Shown one piece after another: positions 34,225-42,346 of a DNA stretch of 64,000 nucleotides. The notes under the pieces are model-generated. The model worked only from the letters and a program-made list of their open reading frames with translations, did not search any database and had not been told where the DNA came from. The translations under genes were made by a program, and so were the position numbers. Where the stretch lies: contig CAWBSM010000002.1 of NCBI GenBank assembly GCA_963791455.1, positions 1,240,001-1,304,000 of the forward strand, given 5' to 3'. Source of the DNA: Bog-473 sp963791455. Lineage in GTDB: Bacteria; Actinomycetota; Acidimicrobiia; Acidimicrobiales; RAAP-2. Positions within the stretch are counted from its first letter, which is position 1. Every line of letters starts with the position of its first letter.

Positions 34225-35037
34225 ATGGCCTTGGACCTGAAGGGTTGCCGCACGCTGGTGACGGGGGGATCGTCGGGCATCGGCGCCGGCCTGGCCGTGG
34301 CGCTGGCCGAGCGAGGCGCGACCGTGGGAATCTGCGCCCGGCGGGCCGACAAGCTGTCCGAAGTGGTCGGGCAATGCATGGCGTACTCCCCCGACAGCCG
34401 GATGTGGGTGGTCAACCTGGCCGACATCAATGCGGTGGACCAGCTGGCGGTCGACGTCGTCGACGCGTTCGGCGGGGTCGACCTCCTGGTCAACAACGCG
34501 GGCATCCCCAAGCGGCGCCAGGTCACCGCACTCGACATCGACACCGTCACCGCGGTGATGCACGTCAACTACCTCTCTCCCGTCCGCCTGACCATGGCCC
34601 TTCTGCCCCAGATGCTGGCGCGCGGATCGGGCACCATCGTGAACGTCTCGTCGATCGCCGCCAAGCTCAGCGCCCCGGGCGAAGCCGCCTACGACGCCTC
34701 GAAGGCGGCGCTGACCGCTTTTTCCGAGGCGATGGCCGTGGACCTGTGGGAGGACGGCATCAAGGTGATGGTGGTCTACCCCGGCGTCATCGACACCGAG
34801 CTGTTCACCCTGCCCGACAACGACGTGCCCGACCTGCCGATCGCCGCCGAACCGGTCTCGGTAGCCGTCGACGCCATCCTGGCCGGGCTGGAGGCGGGCG
34901 CCGCCCAGGTCTATGTGCCCGAGTGGTTCCACGGCGTCACCGCCAACAAGGAGAAGGACGTCGGGGCGTTCTTGGAGGGCACCGCCGCCTACCTGCGCGA
35001 GCAGAAGAAGAAGCAGGCGCCGGTCCAGACCGGCTGA
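34225..35037 (+). CDS. Short-chain dehydrogenase/reductase
   Basis: 270 residues with TGGSSGIGAG (nucleotide site), NNAGI, the serine of NVSSIA and YDASKAAL (Tyr-x-x-x-Lys). The CARRADK segment after the second strand suggests NADPH. The C-terminal extension of about 40 residues ends in a Lys-rich tail. The ATG at 34225 is preferred over a GTG 18 bases upstream. It is divergent from the kdp operon and is followed after about 20 bases by the beta-lactamase-like gene, so those two may be an operon. Confidence 0.83.
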   Translation: MALDLKGCRTLVTGGSSGIGAGLAVALAERGATVGICARRADKLSEVVGQCMAYSPDSRMWVVNLADINAVDQLAVDVVDAFGGVDLLVNNAGIPKRRQVTALDIDTVTAVMHVNYLSPVRLTMALLPQMLARGSGTIVNVSSIAAKLSAPGEAAYDASKAALTAFSEAMAVDLWEDGIKVMVVYPGVIDTELFTLPDNDVPDLPIAAEPVSVAVDAILAGLEAGAAQVYVPEWFHGVTANKEKDVGAFLEGTAAYLREQKKKQAPVQTG

Positions 35038-35056
35038 CACAGGAAGGAAGGTCAAC

Positions 35057-36275
35057 GTGAAGATAGAGCCCGACGCGGCGGGCATGAGCGAAGCCCGCCT
35101 GGAGCGCATCACCGAGCACTTCGGCCCCTCCTACGTCGACACCGGCAAGATCGCCGGGTGTCAGATCACCGTGGTGCGGGGCGGCCACGTCGCCTACCAC
35201 CGCTCGCTCGGGCTGATGGACCGCGAGCGCGGCGTCCCGATGGCAGAGGACGCCATCTTCCGCATCTACTCCATGACCAAGCCCATCGCGTCGGTCGCCC
35301 TCATGCAGCTCTACGAGCGCGGCATGTTCCAGCTGCTCGACCCGGTCCGCCGCTACGTTCCCGAGTGGAGCAACCAGGAGGTCGGCATCGTGCAGGACGA
35401 CGGCTCGGTGACCCTGGTCAAGCCTGAGCGCCCCGTGAACATGCGCGACGTGCTGATGCACACGACCGGACTGCCCGGGAGCCTTTTTCCGGGCAACCCG
35501 ATCGACGATGCCTTCGCCAAGGACCGCACCGCGCTCGGTGCCGAGCAGACGCTCGAGAGCGTGACCGCGCTCCTGGGCGGGCACCCGCTCAAGTTCCAAC
35601 CCGGGACGCAGTGGAACTACGGCCTCTCGACCGACATCGTCGGCCGACTGGTCGAGATCCTCTCGGGGCTGCGCTTCGACGAATACCTGCGGCGCGAGAT
35701 CTTCGAGCCGCTGGGCATGGTCGACACCGGGTTCTACGTCCCCGAGCCCGAGCACACGCGCCTGGCCGCGTGCTACGAGTACCGCCCGGGCAACTCACCG
35801 CGGCTCATGGAGGGCCCCTTCGCCAACGGGATCCTGCGCCCGCGTTCCTACCTGTCGGGTGCCGGCGGGCTCGTGTCGACGACGCACGACTACGTGGCCT
35901 TCTGCCAGATGCTGGCCAACGGCGGCCACCTCGACGGGCGCCGTGTCCTCGGGCGCAAGACCTTGGAGCTCATGACCGTGAACCATCTGCCGGGAGGGGC
36001 CACCTTGCAGGACCTCGCGGTCGGCGGCTTCGGCGAGGCCGGCTTCGAAGGCGTCGGCTTCGGCTTGGGCTTCGCCGTCGGGCTGGGTCCTGCCGCGACG
36101 GGCATGGCGGGATCGGGCGGCGAGTTCTACTGGGGCGGCGCGGCGAGCACGGCCTTTTGGGTCGACCCGGCCGAGGATCTGTTCGCCGTCTTCATGACCC
36201 AGCTGTTCCCGTCCATCGCCTACCCGTTCCGGGCCCAGCTCGCGCGCGCTCGTCTACCAGACCATCGACGACTGA
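35057..36275 (+). CDS. Serine beta-lactamase-like hydrolase (class C/esterase family), C-terminal frameshift
   Basis: About 405 residues if one base is removed. The nucleophile motif is SMTK (Ser72, Lys75), the second motif is a Tyr near 188 (WNYG), and GSGGEFYWGG stands at the third. Such proteins are esterases, D-aminopeptidases or beta-lactamases. The GTG has an AAGGAAGG site five bases upstream. Near 36239-36248 one base too many shifts the frame; dropping it gives the typical ending LRALVYQTIDD and a TGA at 36273 that overlaps the ATG of the ureohydrolase. As given, the frame instead runs straight into that next gene, giving a false fusion. An assembly error or real +1 insertion cannot be separated. 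Confidence 0.75.
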
Positions 36276-37228
36276 TGGCCCCGGCCGGGGAGCCCGTCGG
36301 TCCTGCCGACGCCACGGTGGTCCCGCGCTTCGCCGGGATCTCCAGCTTCGCCCGGCTGCCCACGGCGGACGAGGTGGCCCGCTGGGACATCGCGGTGGTC
36401 GGCGTCCCCTACGACGGGGGTACGAGCTACCGGCCCGGGGCGCGCTTCGGGCCGGCCGCGGTGCGCCAGGGTTCGCGCCTGCTCCGCCCCTACAATCCCG
36501 CCCAGGGGTCGTTGACCTTCGCGCTGGCCCAGGTCGTCGACGCGGGCGACATCGCTTGCACGCCGTTCAGCGCGGAAGAAGCGGTGCTCCAGATCGAGGC
36601 CGGCGCCGGCGCGCTGCTCGAGCGCGGCGGGCGACTGGTGGCGATCGGGGGCGACCACACCATCGCCCTGCCACTGTTGCGGGCGACGGCGCGCCGCCAT
36701 GGTCCTTTGGCCCTGGTCCACTTCGACGCGCACCTCGACACGTGGGACACCTACTTCGGGCAGCGCTTCACGCACGGTACGCCGTTCCGCCGCGCTTGGG
36801 AGGAAGGCCTGCTGCGGACCGAGCGCAGCGTCCACGTCGGACTACGCGGCCCGCTGTACTCCGACACCGACTTGTCGGACGACACCGGCATGGGCTTCGC
36901 GCAGATCACGACCGACGACGTGGCCGCCCGCGGTGTGGCCGACGTCGTGGGGCAGGCACTGGCGCTGGTGGGCGACGCCGCGCTCTACGTCTCGGTGGAC
37001 ATCGACGTCCTCGACCCCGCCCACGCACCAGGCACCGGGACGCCTGAGGCCGGCGGCCTGACCAGCCGTGAGCTGCTCGCCCTGGTGCGCGGCCTGGAAC
37101 CTGCTTCGGTGGTGGGCGCCGACGTGGTGGAGGTGTCGCCCGCCTACGACCACGCCGAGATCACGGCCGTGGCCGCCGCGCACGTGCTCTACGAGCTCAT
37201 CACCCTGATGGCGCGACACCCGGTCTGA
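36275..37228 (+). CDS. Ureohydrolase (agmatinase/arginase family)
   Basis: 317 residues. The manganese ligands are all visible: GGDHT (His128), DAHLDTWD (Asp151, His153, Asp155) and SVDIDVLDPAHAPGTGTPEAGG (Asp242, Asp244). Agmatinases release urea from agmatine; guanidinobutyrase, guanidinopropionase and formiminoglutamase share these motifs, so the substrate is not fixed. Its ATG overlaps the restored TGA of the beta-lactamase-like gene (TGATG), so the two were probably coupled before the frameshift. In the given sequence the frame is continuous with the gene upstream. Confidence 0.85.
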   Translation: MAPAGEPVGPADATVVPRFAGISSFARLPTADEVARWDIAVVGVPYDGGTSYRPGARFGPAAVRQGSRLLRPYNPAQGSLTFALAQVVDAGDIACTPFSAEEAVLQIEAGAGALLERGGRLVAIGGDHTIALPLLRATARRHGPLALVHFDAHLDTWDTYFGQRFTHGTPFRRAWEEGLLRTERSVHVGLRGPLYSDTDLSDDTGMGFAQITTDDVAARGVADVVGQALALVGDAALYVSVDIDVLDPAHAPGTGTPEAGGLTSRELLALVRGLEPASVVGADVVEVSPAYDHAEITAVAAAHVLYELITLMARHPV

Positions 37229-37317
37229 ACGCGGACCACTTTGTAACAGTCCATTCACAACCGGGAAATCCTCCCTGAACGTTGTCGCCCTAACGTTCTT
37301 CGGCACCGCCGTGACGA

Positions 37318-38208
37318 GTGAGAGTCGGTGAACCTGGTGAGGACGTGAAGCGGGACCTTCTGGTCGGGGTGGCCCAGTGGCTGGCGACTCCTCGGGAACC
37401 TGCGCAAAACCTCTCGATCGCTCTGGGCATGATCGAGGGAGCGGCGGCCCGAGGGGTCGAGCTGCTCGTCCTCCCCGAGCTGTGGTCGTGCGGCTACGAC
37501 CCCGAGACCCTGGCAGAGGACGCCCGGCGTGACGCCGAACCTCGGGAGGGGCGACGTTCCGAACGCCTGGCCGACGCGGCCCGCCGCCACCACCTGTTTC
37601 TCGCCGCGGGAAGTGTGCCCGAGCTCGGCGAGGACGGGCAGATCCACGACACCGCCCTGGTCTTCGACCCTAACGGGGAGCTCCGCGCCTGGCACCGGAA
37701 GGCGCACCTGTACCGGCCCACCCTCGAGCACACGGTGTTCGTCCCGGGCGACCGGCTCACGACGTTCGATGACCCGGTGCTCGGGAAGGTGGGTCTCGTC
37801 GTCGGGTTCGACGGTGACTTCCCCGAGGTGGCACGCGCCCTCGCGCTCCGCGGTGCCCGGCTGGTCCTGGCTCCGTCGGCCTCCGAGGTCGAGGGCGCGA
37901 CGGCGTGGGACCTCCTGCAACCGGCGCTGGCCTTGACCAACGGCCAGTGGTGGATCCAGGCCAACCAGGCCGGTTCTCATTCGTCGTCCACGCTGCTCGG
38001 GGCCAGCAGGATCATCGCGCCGACCGGCACCGTCGTGGTCCAAGCCAGTGGCGCCCTGCCCGGTCGGGTCAGCCCGGCCGAGCTCTTGGTGCATCGGATC
38101 GACCTGCATCTCGCCTACCGGCGGGAGGGAATCGCCGTCCTCCTCGAAGACGAGCGCCGACCCGACCTGTACGCGGAGCTGCTCGACCGGATCCCCGCGG
38201 CGGGATAG
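37318..38208 (+). CDS. Nitrilase/carbon-nitrogen hydrolase superfamily protein lacking the catalytic cysteine
   Basis: 296 residues from the GTG at 37318 (a GTG at 37345 is also possible). The catalytic Glu (Glu54 in VLPELWSCG) and Lys (Lys128 in HRKAHLY) are present. Where the nucleophilic Cys should lie (consensus I-C-Y-D-x-x-F-P-E), the protein reads VVGFDGDFPE, so Gly163 replaces Cys. The codon is GGG at 37804-37806. Without the Cys, amide hydrolysis should fail. It may be a non-catalytic binding protein. The neighbouring ureohydrolase fits nitrogen metabolism, but the link is positional. Confidence 0.85.
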   Translation: MRVGEPGEDVKRDLLVGVAQWLATPREPAQNLSIALGMIEGAAARGVELLVLPELWSCGYDPETLAEDARRDAEPREGRRSERLADAARRHHLFLAAGSVPELGEDGQIHDTALVFDPNGELRAWHRKAHLYRPTLEHTVFVPGDRLTTFDDPVLGKVGLVVGFDGDFPEVARALALRGARLVLAPSASEVEGATAWDLLQPALALTNGQWWIQANQAGSHSSSTLLGASRIIAPTGTVVVQASGALPGRVSPAELLVHRIDLHLAYRREGIAVLLEDERRPDLYAELLDRIPAAG

Positions 38209-38218
38209 GGGCGGCCGT

Positions 38219-40342
38219 TCAGGGCGCCGCCGCACCGTTGGGGTCACTGGTGCCGAGCACGATGTCAGCGAGGCCCTGCACGAGCTGCGCGGTCGAGCGT
38301 ACCGAGGCGTTCGAGGAGTGGGACTCGGCGTTCAACGCGTTCAGCGCCATGGCGCGGGCGGTCGGCTCGCTGATCGGACGGGGCGGGTCGGCCGCCTCGG
38401 CCATGACGCGTGCCCGTAGAGCAGCCGATGCCTCGCCGACGGTGACGAAGTAGCGGGTCGCCGGCCCGCTCCGCGTGGGCGAGAGCATGGTCGTCACGTA
38501 AGCGAGACGGCTCCCGTCGGGTCGCGTCACGACCGAGTCCAACACGGCGGAGCCGCTGACGCGCACGGCGCCGTCCACGGTGGACGGGACGAAGATCTCG
38601 GTGTCGGTCTGGCGATCACCGCGCCTGTTCTCGCCCGACGATGCCGCCACCATGGCGAAGGTGCGCGTGGCGGGATCGTAGGCATAGGCGTCGAGCAGGC
38701 CGGAGGTGTCCACCGGCCACACGCGCATCAAGAGCTGCTGCCGGCTGGCGATGAGTCGGTCGGCTGGTGAAGGTGCCGCGTTGGGGTTCCCTTTGCCAGG
38801 TGTTCCGTTGGCGGTGGTCTCGTAACTCGAGTGCTGCCAGCGCGTGCACCAACACGACCCCGCCGTCTGGGCCAGACCCTTCCAGGCCCACAGCGTGCCG
38901 CCCGTCTGGGTCGACTCCTGGGCGGCCAGCTCGTTGGAGAGGATCGCCTGGTCGGTGCTCGCGGAGTCGCCGAATTCGGTGACGAAGACGGCGGCGTGCA
39001 TCGCCTGCGCGTCGGCTTCGGCGGTCTGGTAGCCGAAGGAGAAGTTCGGCGGGTACCCGCCCGGTTTGGCCGGCAGTCCCAACAGCTCCTGCTCAATGGT
39101 GAAGGCGTACGTATAGACGTGGGGCGCGTACACGAGGTTGGGGTACGACGAGAAGGGGGCGCTCACCTGCACTGAGAAGTCGACCAGGTTCCGGTAGGCC
39201 AGGGGCTCGAAGAAGATCTGCTGCCGCCTGACCGAGGCCAGCTGTGGGTAGGCGCATGAATTCGTCAAGGAGGTCGGCGTGGACGCCGGGCAGGTCGGGA
39301 GCGCGTCACGCACGCCGGTCAGCGCCTCAATCGCTCGCTGGTAGAAGGGATAAAGGTCCCGGCTGCTCGCTTGGTAGCCGTTGGCGGCCGGCGGCGAGCT
39401 CAGGGTCCCAGGTTGGGGTTCGTTCATGAGCTCGTAGCCGAGGACGGCCGGGTCGTTCTGGAAGCGGCGCGCCAGCGCGGCCAGCCCTCCGATGTAGTGA
39501 TCCTGCAAGCCGGTCCCCGGCGCCTCGCCTTGCGGGGCGCTCACGGTCGAGTTCTGCCAGAAGTTGTAGAAGGACGCCGACTCTGCCGGGTTGAGCTCGT
39601 CGATCCCGAAGAGCGCGCAGGCGATTTTCCCATCGTCCTGGACGGCCCAGGCGGGGGCGCCGTCACCGCCCCCCGACGGGGCGCAGCCGGACGGGACGGC
39701 GCTCTTCGGGGCCGGAACGATGTAGCGCGAGTACTGGTCCTGATGCATGTCGAGGATGACGTAAATCCCCTGCTGGCGCGCCCACCCAACCACCTGGGCC
39801 ACCCGGTTCAGGTACGTCGTCGAGTACGACCCCGCCGTGGGCTCCAGTTGGCTCCAGTTGAGCACCAGGCGGACAACGTTGAACCCCAGCGCGCGCATCT
39901 GGGCGAAATCGTTTCCGCTGCCCGGCGCGATCGACTGCGCGAAGGCAGGCCGGGAGGCCTGCACCTCGCAGAGCGGCGGCTGGGGGATGAGCGGCGACGC
40001 CTTGGGGCAGCGCCGGGCGTAGGCGGAGGGCGACACGGGGAAGAGGGCGGGACCGCCCTGGGCATTCGGGTATGCGACGTCTTGCAGCCCGACTGCGGCC
40101 GCGCCGTGCAGCAACACCTCACGCCCGGCCGCGTCCGCCAGATACCGACTCGGCTCCGAGCCGCCCGGCGCTGTGGCGACATGGAGAAAGGTCAGCGGCG
40201 GAATCATGGTGACCGGTGGATTCGCGGCCGCACCCGCCGTGGCCGCCAGGGGCGCGCAGAGGGCGGCGGCGGCAACAGCGGCAGCGGCGGCAGCGGCGCC
40301 AAGCGCCAGCGTGACACGAAGGAGACGAAAGGTGCCGGGCAC
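38219..40342 (-). CDS. Secreted glycoside hydrolase family 5 enzyme (endoglycoceramidase-like)
   Basis: 707 residues beginning with a GTG and a long Ala-rich signal peptide (cleavage likely near 37-40). The GH5 barrel shows LVLNWSQLEP, YVILDMHQDQ, the acid/base Glu in GYELMNEP and the nucleophile Glu in VFVTEFG. The DMHQD and NWSQLEP pattern is that of endoglycosylceramidases and related enzymes. The region around residues 410-560 and the C terminus have no recognisable domain. It should act outside the cell on glycans or glycolipids. The nitroreductase gene starts about 60 bases away on the other strand. Confidence 0.85.
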   Translation of the reverse strand: MPGTFRLLRVTLALGAAAAAAAVAAAALCAPLAATAGAAANPPVTMIPPLTFLHVATAPGGSEPSRYLADAAGREVLLHGAAAVGLQDVAYPNAQGGPALFPVSPSAYARRCPKASPLIPQPPLCEVQASRPAFAQSIAPGSGNDFAQMRALGFNVVRLVLNWSQLEPTAGSYSTTYLNRVAQVVGWARQQGIYVILDMHQDQYSRYIVPAPKSAVPSGCAPSGGGDGAPAWAVQDDGKIACALFGIDELNPAESASFYNFWQNSTVSAPQGEAPGTGLQDHYIGGLAALARRFQNDPAVLGYELMNEPQPGTLSSPPAANGYQASSRDLYPFYQRAIEALTGVRDALPTCPASTPTSLTNSCAYPQLASVRRQQIFFEPLAYRNLVDFSVQVSAPFSSYPNLVYAPHVYTYAFTIEQELLGLPAKPGGYPPNFSFGYQTAEADAQAMHAAVFVTEFGDSASTDQAILSNELAAQESTQTGGTLWAWKGLAQTAGSCWCTRWQHSSYETTANGTPGKGNPNAAPSPADRLIASRQQLLMRVWPVDTSGLLDAYAYDPATRTFAMVAASSGENRRGDRQTDTEIFVPSTVDGAVRVSGSAVLDSVVTRPDGSRLAYVTTMLSPTRSGPATRYFVTVGEASAALRARVMAEAADPPRPISEPTARAMALNALNAESHSSNASVRSTAQLVQGLADIVLGTSDPNGAAAP

Positions 40343-40392
40343 GGCGGCGCAACCTAGCGGGACGGGGAGCCGAGATGGGCGCGGGCCGTTGC

Positions 40393-40405
40393 TAGGGTCC
40401 GAGCC
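40393..40405 (+). promoter_or_regulatory. Extended -10 element giving a leaderless nitroreductase mRNA
   Basis: TAGGGT (40393-40398) lies seven bases before the ATG at 40406 and there is no ribosome site. A transcript starting at about seven bases from the -10 would begin at or next to the start codon. This fits leaderless translation, common in actinobacteria. Confidence 0.35.
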
Positions 40406-41122
40406 ATGGCTGCCACCGAGCGCGCCGGCGGCGTCTCCCTCTACGAGGGCCTGATCTCCACCCGTGCCATCCGGCGCTACACCGAAGAGCCCGTCCCCGA
40501 CGAGGACCTGCGTGACATCCTCTTTGCCGCGACCAGGGCCCCGAGTGGCTCAAACCGCCAGCCTTTTCGCTTCATCGTCCTCACCGACGGACCGGTCGCC
40601 CGGGAGGCGAAGCGGCTGATCGGGGCAGGGGCGCGTCGATTCTGGGCGGCCAAGCGGGAGGCCGACGGCTACGACCGGGGATCGGGGTCCGACATTGACT
40701 CGCCCAAGGCCCGCATGGCGCGCACCATGCAGCACTACGTCGACACCTACGAGTCCGTTCCCGTGCTCGTCCTCGCCTGCCTGGTGCGCTACCGCGCGGC
40801 CGGCGCCACCGACGGGGCATCGCTCTACCCCGCCTGCCAGAACCTGCTGCTCGCCGCCCGCGCCCGCGGCTTCGGCGGTGTCTTGACCAATTGGCAGTTC
40901 GCCGCGGACGCCGAGCTTCGCGCGCTGTTGCACATCCCCGACGGCGTCGAGATCATGGCAACCATCACCCTCGGCCGCCCGCAGGGACGTCACGGCCCGG
41001 TGCGCCGGCGTCCGCTCCCCGAGCTGGTCTACGGGGAGCGCTGGGGTGAGGCACCCGGCTGGGCGGTCGATCCGGCGGGGGTCGCGCACACGGCGGCCGG
41101 GCCACCGGCGCAGAAGCAATAG
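40406..41122 (+). CDS. Nitroreductase family oxidoreductase
   Basis: 238 residues. The N-terminal motif TRAIRRYTEEPVPDEDLRDIL and APSGSNRQPFRF are the FMN-binding signature of the nitroreductase fold, and a later region AARARGFGGVLTNW supplies the second half. Such flavoproteins reduce nitro compounds, quinones or other electron acceptors with NAD(P)H. The C-terminal extension of about 30 residues is Pro/Ala-rich. The ATG has no ribosome site; a nearby TAGGGT suggests leaderless expression. It precedes the amidohydrolase gene by 39 bases. Confidence 0.8.
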   Translation: MAATERAGGVSLYEGLISTRAIRRYTEEPVPDEDLRDILFAATRAPSGSNRQPFRFIVLTDGPVAREAKRLIGAGARRFWAAKREADGYDRGSGSDIDSPKARMARTMQHYVDTYESVPVLVLACLVRYRAAGATDGASLYPACQNLLLAARARGFGGVLTNWQFAADAELRALLHIPDGVEIMATITLGRPQGRHGPVRRRPLPELVYGERWGEAPGWAVDPAGVAHTAAGPPAQKQ

Positions 41123-41161
41123 AGTCTGGGTGTTGCGCACGCCGCTCGCGGAAGGCTGACC

Positions 41162-42346
41162 ATGCCCATCTTGGACTCGCCCGTCTTCGATGCCGACAAC
41201 CACTATTACGAGGCGCTCGATGCCTTCACCCGCCACCTCGAACCTGCGCTCGGGCCGCGGGTGATCGAGTGGGTCGAGATCGGTGGCCGGCGCTACCACG
41301 CTCTCGGCGGCCGCATCAGCCGGGCCGTCACCAACCCGACGTTCAATCCGATCGCACCGGCCGGCGCACTGGCCGACTACTTCCGGGGGAACCCTGGCGG
41401 CCGCCCGATGCACGAGCTCATGGGGACATCCGAGCCGATTCGGCCCGAGTACCGCGACCGCGACGCCCGCCTCGCGACGATGGACAGGCAAGGGCTCGCC
41501 AAGGTCTGGCTCTTCCCCACCCTGGGCATGCTCTACGAGGAAGCGCTCAAGGACGACCCTGGCGCGGTCGTCCTTCTCTTTCGGGCTTTCAACCGGTGGC
41601 TGGCCGAGGACTGGGGAATGGCGTATCAGAACCGCATCTTCGCCGCCCCCTACATCTCGTTGGCCGACGTCGACGAGGCGGTGCGCGAGCTCGACTGGGC
41701 GCTCGACCAGGACGCCCGGGCCGTGGTGATGCGGGCGGCCGCCCCGACGACGGCGGGTGGGCCGCTGTCCCCCGCTGCGGACGCGTTCGACCCCTTCTGG
41801 GCGCGCGTCAACGAGGCCGGCATCACGGTGGTCGTGCACGCAGGCGACGCCGGCCTGTCCTCCAACGGCTATGCGGTCGACGGGTTTTCGGCCTCCTTTC
41901 GAGGCGGCCCGATGCGCCTCAGCATCAAGCTGTTCAACATCGAACGGGCGGCTCATGACTTCCTGGCCACGCTCGTCCTCGAGAGGTTGTTCGAGCGTTT
42001 CCCGAACGTGCGCATCGCCTCAGTTGAGAACGGCTCCGATTTTCTGTCCCCCCTCTTCCGCAAGCTGCTCACGACCAATCGGCGTACACCGGGCTACTTC
42101 AGAGAGGATCCGGTGCTCACCTTCCGCCGCCATGTTTGGATCAACCCGTTCTGGGAGGACGACGTCGAGGAGATCGTTGACCTCATGGGGGACGACCGTG
42201 TCATCTTCGGCTCCGACTGGCCACACGTAGAGGGGCTGCCGGAGCCGACCGACTGGGTGACCGAGCTGCAGAAGCTCCCGTCAGAGTCTGTGCCCAAGAT
42301 CATGGGCGCCAACGTGTCCGAGCTCAACGATCGGCGGCCCGCATGA
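41162..42346 (+). CDS. Amidohydrolase family 2 (ACMSD-like metal-dependent hydrolase)
   Basis: 394 residues. The opening DADNHYYEALDAF carries the first metal-binding pattern with a His after the Asp. VVHAGDAG and VIFGSDWPHVEGLP hold the later conserved His and Asp residues. Members decarboxylate or hydrolyse aromatic or keto acids such as aminocarboxymuconate semialdehyde. The N-terminal D-x-D-N-H motif differs from the classical H-x-H, common in this actinobacterial subgroup. A GGAAGG site precedes the ATG. Its TGA overlaps the ATG of zwf (ATGA at 42343-42346), so the two are coupled. Confidence 0.83.
   Translation: MPILDSPVFDADNHYYEALDAFTRHLEPALGPRVIEWVEIGGRRYHALGGRISRAVTNPTFNPIAPAGALADYFRGNPGGRPMHELMGTSEPIRPEYRDRDARLATMDRQGLAKVWLFPTLGMLYEEALKDDPGAVVLLFRAFNRWLAEDWGMAYQNRIFAAPYISLADVDEAVRELDWALDQDARAVVMRAAAPTTAGGPLSPAADAFDPFWARVNEAGITVVVHAGDAGLSSNGYAVDGFSASFRGGPMRLSIKLFNIERAAHDFLATLVLERLFERFPNVRIASVENGSDFLSPLFRKLLTTNRRTPGYFREDPVLTFRRHVWINPFWEDDVEEIVDLMGDDRVIFGSDWPHVEGLPEPTDWVTELQKLPSESVPKIMGANVSELNDRRPA

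Noticed and set aside
34913..37228. A genuine 771-residue fusion of a beta-lactamase-like hydrolase and a ureohydrolase.
   Set aside because: The restored frames show a normal hydrolase end and a TGATG overlap, so the fusion is better explained by one extra base.
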